A stretch of DNA of 64,000 nucleotides from an uncultured Mucilaginibacter sp. (GTDB taxonomy: Bacteria; Bacteroidota; Bacteroidia; Sphingobacteriales; Sphingobacteriaceae), in the NCBI GenBank assembly GCA_903864275.1, contig CAIPFE010000005.1, forward strand, positions 1 to 64,000, read 5' to 3'. The notes beneath the pieces are model-generated. The model made no database searches, had not been told where the DNA came from, and saw nothing but the letters and a program-made list of their open reading frames with translations. Below, piece after piece: positions 8,668 through 15,648 of this stretch. The first letter of the stretch is position 1; every line of letters begins with the position of its first letter. A program made the position numbers and the translations under genes.

Positions 8668-9108
8668 ATGAAAATACTAATGGTTTGCCTCGGTAATATC
8701 TGCCGTTCGCCGCTGGCGGAGGGGGTTATGCAGCATTTGTCAAAAGAAAACGGTCTGGATTGGCATGTTGACTCTGCAGGCACTGGCAACTGGCATATTG
8801 GCGAGGGTCCTGACCGCCGCTCGACGCGCACGGCGCGTAACCACGGTATTGATATCAGCGGGCAGGTTTGCAGGCTGTTCAGGGTCAGCGATTTTGATGA
8901 GTTTGATAGGATCTTTGTGATGGATAAAAATAACCTCAAAGACATATTGGGCATGGCACGTAATGAAGACGACGAAAAAAAGATAAAGCTTTTATTAGGC
9001 GATAAAATAGTCCCCGATCCGTATTACGACGACCAGCAATTTGAGCCGGTTTTTAAAATGATAGAGCAGGGTTGCAGGGAGATCATCGAAAGCCTTCGAC
9101 AGAATTGA
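8668..9108 (+). CDS. Low-molecular-weight protein-tyrosine phosphatase
   Basis: The 146-residue product starts with MKILMVCLGNICRSPLAEGV, which holds the CX5R-S phosphate-binding loop (C7, R13, S14) at the usual place. The general acid aspartate is in VPDPYYDD near residue 115. The family removes phosphate from phosphotyrosine or phosphoarginine; in Bacteroidota a role in envelope polysaccharide control is possible but there is no polysaccharide locus nearby. The leader consists of the right arm of a tandem-word repeat, with no room for an ordinary promoter of the TAnnTTTG type close to the start. Confidence 0.94.
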   Translation: MKILMVCLGNICRSPLAEGVMQHLSKENGLDWHVDSAGTGNWHIGEGPDRRSTRTARNHGIDISGQVCRLFRVSDFDEFDRIFVMDKNNLKDILGMARNEDDEKKIKLLLGDKIVPDPYYDDQQFEPVFKMIEQGCREIIESLRQN

Positions 9109-9118
9109 ATAATCGTAA

Positions 9119-9222
9119 GTTTTAACACGGAGATGCAAAGAAAACACTGAGGACGCTGAGTTTTAACAATTCCAATTTCTTCGTGTTCTTTGTGCCTCCT
9201 TAGCGCCCTCTGTGGTTAAAAC
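9119..9222. repeat. Imperfect inverted repeat between phosphatase and acetyltransferase genes
   Basis: The ends are GTTTTAAC (9119-9126) and GTTAAAAC (9215-9222), which pair exactly. Inside, the left arm has AACACGGAG, GCAAAG, ACTGAGG and GCTGAG words; the right arm has their complements in loose form (CTTTGTGCC, CCTTAGCGCC, CTCTGTGG). The genes converge here and the right arm ends one base before the stop codon of the acetyltransferase, so it may serve as a terminator for both. Confidence 0.6.
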
Positions 9223-9223
9223 A

Positions 9224-9724
9224 TTAACGCTTAAGTCTGAAATACGCCAGTTCCTCCCCGTCCCTCAGCAAATTATCCACGCGTTTAAGGCTGGCCTTTT
9301 CAAGGACGCGTTGTGAACCCACGTTCTCCAACTCTGTAACTGCTACAACTTCCGAAATGTCCTGGTCAGACAATCCATGAGCAACCATTGCGGTGGCCAT
9401 TTCAGTGGCAAATCCACCGCCCCAGTATTTTCTTTCAAGACTGTAGCCCAGTTCAAGCACCCCGGCTTCATCATAAAAAGGGCGCAGTAAACAGCTCCCC
9501 ATAAAATCCCCATCGCCTTTGCTAAATATACCCCAAAGTCCGGTTGTTTTACTGGTGGCATATTGCTCCAGTCCCCGCCTGAAAATATTGATACGTTCCT
9601 CCCTGCTGCGTTTAGGGATATACTGGATAACCAATTCGTCATTAAAATGGTTTAAATAAATAGTTTCTTCATCCGGTAAAAACTCGCGGATAATCAAGCG
9701 GGGCGTTTGTGCGATGGTGGCCAT
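9224..9724 (-). CDS. GNAT family N-acetyltransferase (RimJ/RimL type)
   Basis: Using the ATG at 9724 the product has 166 residues and begins ATIAQTPRLIIREFLPDE, a typical RimJ/RimL start. The acetyl-CoA-binding part follows the family order: GIFSKGDGDFMGSCLL, ELGYSLERKYWGGGFATEMA with the loop that holds the pyrophosphate of acetyl-CoA, and AVTELENVGSQRVLEKASLK. The acceptor cannot be told from sequence; family members acetylate protein N-termini or small molecules. A close paralogue is at 10714-11214, on the other side of a hydrolase gene. Confidence 0.87.
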   Translation of the reverse strand: MATIAQTPRLIIREFLPDEETIYLNHFNDELVIQYIPKRSREERINIFRRGLEQYATSKTTGLWGIFSKGDGDFMGSCLLRPFYDEAGVLELGYSLERKYWGGGFATEMATAMVAHGLSDQDISEVVAVTELENVGSQRVLEKASLKRVDNLLRDGEELAYFRLKR

Positions 9725-9798
9725 GATTTCAAATATAAAATAATCCGGCGCCAATTTTCCCTAAAAACCTTCTTAAATTCATATCAAAGTCCGCTCGT

Positions 9799-10653
9799 TT
9801 ACTTATCTAAAAACCAAAGCACTTTTTTTATTAACGACACCCGCTTGTTGGTAAAGGGATGATCGGTAACCCAAACCTCGTAATCAAAAAAAGCGTTATT
9901 ATGTGCTTTTATATCATCAGCAAGGAGCTTGTTGCGATTATTCTCGTCCAGCATAATGATTTGCTTATTGGAAAGTTCGCTTAAGCCATTTTTGAAGTTA
10001 AAATATTTGCTGTCGTCAATAACAGGGGTGAATATCTCATCAAGGCTGGAATTCAAAACAAAATAACCCTCCTGGTCGGCTTTGATTTTCTTCAGTTGTC
10101 CAGGCCCGGCAAAACGGTTTACATCTGCATATATATCCCAGGCAGATAACGCAAAGCCTTTTTTAACTCCGGGTAAATATTCTAACGCCTTTAAGCACAC
10201 AAAACCACCCATGCTATGGCCAAATAACACAATATTCGAAGTGTCAATTTTAAATTTAACGGCATTTTTTTTACAGAATGCGACCACGTTTACCGCATCT
10301 TCAACGCAATGTTTAAAGCTAAATTTTCCCTGGCTGCCCCACGATCCCCTGTAATCGAAATAAATAACATTCCAGCCATGTGCCCGTACTACCTGGGCAA
10401 GATCCAGGTTTCGCTCGTTGCCCGGATAACCATGCAGCATTAACAGTGTGGGGTGCATCTGAGCGCCATTGGCAGTTAATATAAATCCCTGCAATAAGCT
10501 GCTATCTGATGGAATATTCAATTCTGAAAAACCAGCGGGAGATTTTGGGTCCCAAGGTAAATCCCTTATCACTAACGTATCGCCCTGGGATTGTGCAAAC
10601 AAACGGCTTGCAAAAAGTATAAAAACAAAACAATAAAGCAGGATTTTTTTCAT
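9799..10653 (-). CDS. Secreted alpha/beta hydrolase
   Basis: The 284-residue product begins with a signal peptide (about 20 residues, ending FAQ). The alpha/beta hydrolase fold is seen in LMLHGYPGNERN (oxyanion region), VIYFDYRGSWGSQGKF, and the nucleophile elbow GHSMGG. The aspartate in SSLDEIFTPVID and a histidine near the C-terminus (VTDHPF) are candidates for the remaining triad members. It is related to dienelactone-hydrolase or prolyl-peptidase-like esterases; the substrate is not predictable. It lies between two GNAT paralogues on the same strand. Confidence 0.85.
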   Translation of the reverse strand: MKKILLYCFVFILFASRLFAQSQGDTLVIRDLPWDPKSPAGFSELNIPSDSSLLQGFILTANGAQMHPTLLMLHGYPGNERNLDLAQVVRAHGWNVIYFDYRGSWGSQGKFSFKHCVEDAVNVVAFCKKNAVKFKIDTSNIVLFGHSMGGFVCLKALEYLPGVKKGFALSAWDIYADVNRFAGPGQLKKIKADQEGYFVLNSSLDEIFTPVIDDSKYFNFKNGLSELSNKQIIMLDENNRNKLLADDIKAHNNAFFDYEVWVTDHPFTNKRVSLIKKVLWFLDK

Positions 10654-10713
10654 ATTTTAAAAGTTTTATGATATCGCTAAATATACTTTTTTTTAAGCAT
10701 TATGGTAACTACT

Positions 10714-11214
10714 TCACCTGCATATCCTAAAAAACGGCAGATCAGCCCCATGCCAAAAAACATTCCCATCCCGTGCAAAACCGGCTTTTGTTAATACATT
10801 TTGCGATGCTAAATTTTCGGGATGGGTACAGGCACATATTTCTGTTAATCCCTTATCTTCAAAACCATAGAAGACCAACGCTTTCGAAAGCTCGGTGGCA
10901 ATGCCGATGCCCCAGTATTCAGGGTTAAGCACATAACCTAACTCGATGCGCGTTGGGTCGGAATCGGCGGGCTTAAGGATGCAAACGCCGATAAAGTCGC
11001 CATCGGCCGGATTAAATATACCCCAGCGCCCCAGGCCGGATTTGTCTTTATATTGGTTTAGGGCTTCGGCAAATTGTTTTAGCGTTTCGTCTTCGGTTCG
11101 CTTATTAACGAACTGCGTAACCCGCTCATCCCTGTAAAGGTTAACCAGCAATATTTCTTCCCTCGGCGTAAATTCGCGGACGATAAGGCGACGGGTTTGT
11201 ACAATGATGTTCAT
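10714..11214 (-). CDS. GNAT family N-acetyltransferase (RimJ/RimL type), paralogue
   Basis: The 166-residue product has the same length and plan as the one at 9224-9724: TRRLIVREFTPREEILL at the start, GIFNPADGDFIGVCIL, ELGYVLNPEYWGIGIATEL as the acetyl-CoA loop, and THPENLASQNVLTKAGF. The two genes probably arose by duplication, with the hydrolase gene between them. Acceptor unknown. Confidence 0.87.
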   Translation of the reverse strand: MNIIVQTRRLIVREFTPREEILLVNLYRDERVTQFVNKRTEDETLKQFAEALNQYKDKSGLGRWGIFNPADGDFIGVCILKPADSDPTRIELGYVLNPEYWGIGIATELSKALVFYGFEDKGLTEICACTHPENLASQNVLTKAGFARDGNVFWHGADLPFFRICR

Positions 11215-11358
11215 GGAGCTAATTTAACCAGGATTCATCGGATTTAAAGATGGCAAGGATTTTATTTACTTTCTATTGATCTTTATTTCTTATTAAAAAT
11301 CATTAAACAGGGAAGCCCGCTTGAACTCAAAAAACATACAACAAGTGAAAAATCGTGT

Positions 11359-11366
11359 TAACTTTG
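11359..11366 (+). promoter_or_regulatory. hisS promoter -7 box
   Basis: TAACTTTG matches TAnnTTTG. Only six bases separate it from the hisS ATG at 11373, so the transcript would start at or within a few bases of the start codon. Confidence 0.55.
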
Positions 11367-11372
11367 GCGCTT

Positions 11373-12746
11373 ATGGCATCTTACAAACCATCCGTACCAA
11401 AAGGCACCCGCGATTTTTCACCAACCGAAATGGTGAGGCGTAATTTTATTTTTGATACCATTAAAAGTGTTTTCCGTAAATACGGGTATCAGCAGATTGA
11501 GACGCCGGCGATGGAAAAACTTTCCACCTTAACCGGGAAATATGGCGAGGAAGGCGATAAACTCATTTTCAAAATTCTAAATAACGGCGATTTTTTATCT
11601 GACGCAAATATTAATCGATCAAATTTTATTGACGATTCTAAAAAACTTACCTCTTTAATTTCCGAAAAAGCCCTCCGCTACGATCTTACCGTACCCTTCG
11701 CCCGTTACGTGGTGCAACACCAAAACGAGATCACTTTCCCGTTCAAACGATTCCAGGTGCAGCCGGTTTGGCGCGCCGACAGGCCACAAAAAGGCCGTTA
11801 CCGGGAATTTTATCAATGCGATGCTGATGTGGTTGGCTCTGATTCATTGCTAAACGAGGCCGAATTTGTGATGATATATGACGAGGCCTTAAGCAAGCTG
11901 GGATTGAAGGATTTTACCATAAAAATAAATAATAGAAAAATTCTATCAGGCATAGCTTATATTATAGATAAATCTGATAGTATCATTGATCTTACCGTAG
12001 CGATTGATAAACTTGATAAGATTGGCCTCGATGGCGTTACAAAAGAGTTGATGGAACGGGGGTTTACAGCAGCAGATATCGAAAAAATTAAACCGGTTAT
12101 ATTGTTGGAAGGCTCGAATGCAGAAAAAATTGAAAGCCTGCGTTTGGCGCTGATCAATTCGGATATTGGCTTAAAAGGATGTGACGAAATTGAAACGGTT
12201 TTAAACTACATCGCAAACTTGCCACTGCAAACTGCAAACTTAGAACTGGATATAACCCTCGCACGCGGCTTAAACTATTATACCGGCGCCATTTTCGAAG
12301 TAAAAACAAACGAGGTGGCTATGGGCAGCATCGGCGGCGGCGGCAGGTATGATGACCTTACGGGAATGTTCGGGCTAAGCGGACTTACCGGGGTGGGTAT
12401 CTCCTTTGGCGCCGACCGTATTTATGATGTAATGGAAGAGTTAAGCCTGTTCCCGGCGGCAAGCAACCAGTCAACCCGGTTGCTCATCTGCTGCTTTGAT
12501 AAAGAGGGTGAAAAATTTGCACTGCCCATATTACAACAACTGCGTAGGAAAAATATTAGTGCCGAGCTTTACCCAGCAGGTTCAAAACTCAAAAAGCAAC
12601 TGGATTACGCCAATAATAAACACATCCCCTTCACCATCATCATCGGCAGCGAAGAGATTGAAAGCGGGCTGCTCACGATAAAAAATATGGAAACAGGCGT
12701 GCAGGAGAAACGGACAGTTGAGGATATTTTAGAAAGCTTTGTGTAG
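11373..12746 (+). CDS. hisS: Histidine-tRNA ligase
   Basis: The product (457 aa) charges tRNA-His. Class II motifs are present: motif 1 around residues 20-60 (PKGTRDFSPTEMVRR, QIETPAME), motif 2 in FKRFQVQPVWRADRPQKGRY, the histidine-specific LARGLNYYTGAIFEV, and motif 3 in GGGGRYDDLTGMFG followed by GVGISFGADRI. A C-terminal anticodon-binding domain starts near residue 365. ATG 11373 was chosen over GTG 11355 because the latter lies upstream of the promoter box. The gene is convergent with bshA, and the gap is a tandem-word hairpin. Confidence 0.96.
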   Translation: MASYKPSVPKGTRDFSPTEMVRRNFIFDTIKSVFRKYGYQQIETPAMEKLSTLTGKYGEEGDKLIFKILNNGDFLSDANINRSNFIDDSKKLTSLISEKALRYDLTVPFARYVVQHQNEITFPFKRFQVQPVWRADRPQKGRYREFYQCDADVVGSDSLLNEAEFVMIYDEALSKLGLKDFTIKINNRKILSGIAYIIDKSDSIIDLTVAIDKLDKIGLDGVTKELMERGFTAADIEKIKPVILLEGSNAEKIESLRLALINSDIGLKGCDEIETVLNYIANLPLQTANLELDITLARGLNYYTGAIFEVKTNEVAMGSIGGGGRYDDLTGMFGLSGLTGVGISFGADRIYDVMEELSLFPAASNQSTRLLICCFDKEGEKFALPILQQLRRKNISAELYPAGSKLKKQLDYANNKHIPFTIIIGSEEIESGLLTIKNMETGVQEKRTVEDILESFV

Positions 12747-12829
12747 AAGCTGAAAGCAAAAGGCGGAAAGCAGAAAGCTGTTTCACGGCAAGGCTTTTCG
12801 CTTTCCGCTTTTTGCTCTCCGCTCTTTTC
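12747..12829. repeat. Tandem-word inverted repeat (GGAAAGC / GCTTTCC), probable two-way terminator
   Basis: The left arm (12747-12780) is made of GAAAGC, GCAAAAGGCGG and GCAGAAAGC words; the right arm (12799-12828) of CGCTTTCC, GCTTTTTGC and CTCCGCTC. They pair at about 20 of 23 positions in the core. The element fills the gap between the hisS and bshA stop codons exactly, as a shared terminator of two convergent genes would. Confidence 0.75.
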
Positions 12830-13969
12830 CTAAACATGCTCTTTAGTCCGCTCAATCACCTCCACATAATAGCTTTCGTAAGCGGGCAGGATGTTTGCAA
12901 GGTCGAATTGTTTGGCGCGTTCAAGGGCGTTATTTTTAAATAGTTGCAGCCTTTCTTCATCTTCAAGGATGTAAACCGCTTTTTCGGCCATACCATCTAC
13001 ATCGCCAACATCTTTCAAAAATCCGGTTACGCCTTCAACATTCAATTCAGGCAACCCCCCGGCATTTGAGCTTATGACCGGCACTTTACAAGCCATGGCT
13101 TCAAGGGCCGCTAAACCGAAACTTTCAGATTCTGAAGGCATTAAAAACAGGTCTGATACGGATAGTATTTCTTCGATGGCATCCTGTTTGCCTAAAAAAC
13201 GAACATTTTCGCTAACTCCAAGGTCCCGGCTTAATTGTTCGCATCGTGACCGCTCGCCACCATCGCCTACCATGAGTAGTTTAGCTGGTATTTTTTTAAT
13301 GAGTTTGGCAAATATCTGTATTACATCTTCAGTGCGCTTTACCGGGCGGAAGTTAGAGGTATGGACTATTATTTTCTCGCCAAAGGGCGCTATTGCTTTT
13401 TTAAAATGATCCTTTGGTTTCAGGTTAAAGCGGCTAAGGTCAATAAAGTTTGGGATCACCCTGATGTCGTTCTCAATATCAAAATATTTATAAGTGTCGC
13501 TCCTCAAATGTTCAGAAACGGCAGTAACACCATCAGATTTATTGATCGAAAAAGTAACTACCGGTTTAAAGGTGCTGTCCCGGCCCACCAGCGTAATATC
13601 GGTGCCGTGCAAGGTGGTAACTACCGGGATATATATGCCATAAGTTAGCAATATCTGTTTGGCCATAAAAGCCGCCGAGGCATGCGGGATGGCATAATGT
13701 ACATGCAGTATATCCAGCTTCTCGAAACGCACGACGTCAACCAGCCGGCTTGCGAGGGCGAGTTCGTACGGCGGGAAATCAAAAAGAGGATAATTAGATA
13801 CCGAAACCTCGTGGTAAAATAAATTTTCGGAAAAAAGGTCGAGCCTGGCAGGCTGGTTATAGGTTATAAAATGAACCTTGTGACCGCGGTCGGCAAGGCC
13901 TTTGCCGAGCTCAGTGGCAACAACCCCGCTTCCGCCGAAGGTTGGGTAACAAACTATTCCGATCTTCAT
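12830..13969 (-). CDS. bshA: N-acetyl-alpha-D-glucosaminyl L-malate synthase
   Basis: The 379-residue GT4 glycosyltransferase joins GlcNAc from UDP-GlcNAc to L-malate, the first step of bacillithiol synthesis in the cytoplasm. The BshA-type start MKIGIVCYPTFGGSGVVATE, HVHYAIPHASAA, TLHGTDITLVG, and the GT-B donor site SESFGLAALEAMACKVPVI are all present. Length fits the family. It gives evidence that this organism makes bacillithiol, although bshB and bshC are not in the window. The gene is alone on its strand here. Confidence 0.95.
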   Translation of the reverse strand: MKIGIVCYPTFGGSGVVATELGKGLADRGHKVHFITYNQPARLDLFSENLFYHEVSVSNYPLFDFPPYELALASRLVDVVRFEKLDILHVHYAIPHASAAFMAKQILLTYGIYIPVVTTLHGTDITLVGRDSTFKPVVTFSINKSDGVTAVSEHLRSDTYKYFDIENDIRVIPNFIDLSRFNLKPKDHFKKAIAPFGEKIIVHTSNFRPVKRTEDVIQIFAKLIKKIPAKLLMVGDGGERSRCEQLSRDLGVSENVRFLGKQDAIEEILSVSDLFLMPSESESFGLAALEAMACKVPVISSNAGGLPELNVEGVTGFLKDVGDVDGMAEKAVYILEDEERLQLFKNNALERAKQFDLANILPAYESYYVEVIERTKEHV

Positions 13970-14112
13970 TTACAGGCTTTGCTTTTTTTGGTAATGAAAC
14001 CGCCGCGGGCTGCTTATGTTTTACATAGGTAGTATGCCCGCGGCAGTTTCACTGCTGCAAGTTTAACAGCAATTTATCGGAATATTGTTAAGCGGATGTA
14101 ATTTGTTTAAGT

Positions 14113-14187
14113 CGGATTTCGGATTTTCGATTTCGGAATTAAGTAATATTCAATAAATCCGAAATCGAAATTCCTAAATCCGAAATC
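14113..14187. repeat. Tandem-word inverted repeat (TCGGATTTCG / CGAAATCC)
   Basis: Left arm 14113-14140 has CGGATTTCGG, ATTTTCG, ATTTCGG words; right arm 14156-14187 has AATCCGAAATCG, AAATTCC, AAATCCGAAATC. The right arm runs into the stop codon of the VOC gene (14186-14188), so the final word is partly coding. The loop is 15 bases. Confidence 0.75.
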
Positions 14188-14560
14188 AAGCAGTGATCCA
14201 CCAGGCATTACCGAAAGCATCTTTAACACCTGCGCTGCGGCCATAACTCTGATCGGCTGGTTCACTTACCGACGTGGCGCCGTTCGCGAGTGCATTATTG
14301 TACGTAGTATCGCAATCGTCAACATAAACAAATAAGCCTGCCGGCTGTGGTTTATATAACTCGGTGGCATCGGCGATCATTATAACACTGCCGCCAATGA
14401 GTATCTCGGCATGCATGATCAGTTTTTCATCGCGCATGGCTTTGAATTTCTCTTCGGCGCCGAAAACCTTTTGGGTAAATTCCATAAACGCGGCGGCATT
14501 TTCAACAATAAGGTAAGGCATTACCCGCTGGTAGCCTTCCGGGATATTTGATGTTTTCAT
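14186..14560 (-). CDS. VOC family protein (glyoxalase/PhnB-like)
   Basis: The 124-residue product has two beta-alpha-beta-beta-beta modules: GYQRVMPYLIVENAAAFMEFTQKVFGAEEKF in the first and GLFVYVDDCDTTYNNALANGATSVSEPADQ in the second. It ends with SAGVKDAFGNAWWITA, which is typical of PhnB-like members. The family binds a metal between modules and includes isomerases, dioxygenases and resistance proteins; no specific reaction can be assigned. Translation probably starts at 14560, directly downstream of a 22-base palindrome containing the promoter box. Confidence 0.87.
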   Translation of the reverse strand: MKTSNIPEGYQRVMPYLIVENAAAFMEFTQKVFGAEEKFKAMRDEKLIMHAEILIGGSVIMIADATELYKPQPAGLFVYVDDCDTTYNNALANGATSVSEPADQSYGRSAGVKDAFGNAWWITA

Positions 14561-14567
14561 GATTTTC

Positions 14568-14589
14568 TATTTTTGTTTAAACAAAAATA
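14568..14589. promoter_or_regulatory. 22-base perfect palindrome with a -7 box on each strand
   Basis: The sequence is perfectly self-complementary; each half begins TATTTTTG, which matches TAnnTTTG. The minus-strand box (14589-14582) would drive the VOC gene, whose ATG is 21 bases downstream. It could be a promoter with an overlapping operator or two face-to-face promoters. Confidence 0.5.
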
Positions 14590-14628
14590 ATACTACTACG
14601 CGCCGCCTGATTGTAAAAACAAGACAAT

Positions 14629-15438
14629 TTAAACGTACTTATACTCCGTACCTTCGGCATTGCCCGAAAAGTAAAATCCGGGATGATACCCCGTAAATGC
14701 CTTTATATCATGTATAAAATGCGACTGGTCGTAATACCCGCATTCGAGCGCTATTTGAGTAAGCGATTTATTTGTTCCGTATTGTTTTGTGGCATTTTGC
14801 AGGCGCACTAATCTTAAATAAGTTTTAGGGTTAAAGCCCGCGTATGCTTTAAACTTACGGTCGAACTGGCGCGTAGACAAATTAAATCGGTTTGCTAACT
14901 GGGCTACCGTATTTATTTCTCCGGAGTGTATTACATGCCTGATGGCTGTTGCGATAGTTTCATCCTTCATCTTGACATTAAGCAGCCGCTTTTCAAGGAA
15001 ACTTGTTAATATTTCAGCCCTTTTGCAGTTATCGTGTGCGGTCATGATTTTTTCTTCAAGTTCTTTTCCTTCCCAGCCTAAAAAAATTTCAAGGTCGAGC
15101 ATTTCATTGGTTGTTTCATCAGACGGGACTCTAAAAAAGGAAGGTACGGCAAAGGGATAAATATAGGCGCCGAAGATGCCAAAGCTCTGCTTAGTTTCAA
15201 AACGCTTGTAATGGTCAGATTGAAAATGGATACCCGACTGCCAGTTGTGGGCTATTCCTCCGTCCGTAATGAGCTCGTCAAAAGTGGCCCGATAATGAAA
15301 AACCATTTCCACACAGCCATCCGCTATTGAACGGTAGATATACGAATCTTCATTCTCACCAAAATCATGCTCTAATACCCAAAAGCACCTCACGTAAGGC
15401 CTTAAACGGATCGGCGGAGGAATGGTATAATAGCGCAT
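14629..15438 (-). CDS. AraC family transcriptional regulator
   Basis: The 269-residue protein has an N-terminal domain like the DUF6597 group (YYTIPPPIRLRPYVRCFWVLEH at the start) and a C-terminal AraC double helix-turn-helix from about residue 165: TVAQLANRFNLSTRQFDRKFKAYAGFNPKTY and SLTQIALECGYYDQSHFIHDIKAFTGYHPGFY. It binds DNA; the ligand is unknown. The VOC gene follows 68 bases downstream on the same strand with a palindromic promoter, making it a plausible target. The upstream region is a tandem-word arm that starts within the ATG. Confidence 0.9.
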   Translation of the reverse strand: MRYYTIPPPIRLRPYVRCFWVLEHDFGENEDSYIYRSIADGCVEMVFHYRATFDELITDGGIAHNWQSGIHFQSDHYKRFETKQSFGIFGAYIYPFAVPSFFRVPSDETTNEMLDLEIFLGWEGKELEEKIMTAHDNCKRAEILTSFLEKRLLNVKMKDETIATAIRHVIHSGEINTVAQLANRFNLSTRQFDRKFKAYAGFNPKTYLRLVRLQNATKQYGTNKSLTQIALECGYYDQSHFIHDIKAFTGYHPGFYFSGNAEGTEYKYV

Positions 15439-15645
15439 TTACGAATTACGATTTTAGATTTACGATTTTATCAAATTTAAAAATCTGTTTGCAATTTATA
15501 TGCCTGAAATCAAAAACATTCCGCATTTGATATTCCGCAGTCCGAATTAAACAAATCCGACATCGAAAACGGCGAAGCCTTCAACGAAGTTAATCCGACA
15601 TCCGAAATAAAAACAATCGTAAATCTAAAATCGTAATTCGTAAAT
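15437..15645. repeat. Inverted repeat with 31-nt perfect arms (TACGATTTTAGATT words)
   Basis: The arms at 15437-15467 and 15615-15645 are exact reverse complements over 31 bases and are themselves built of repeated TTACGATTT-like words. The left arm overlaps the AraC start codon by two bases; the right arm ends three bases before the stop codon of the serine hydrolase gene. The 147-base loop holds further words of the CCGAAATC/CCGACATC type. Confidence 0.8.
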
Positions 15646-15648
15646 CTA

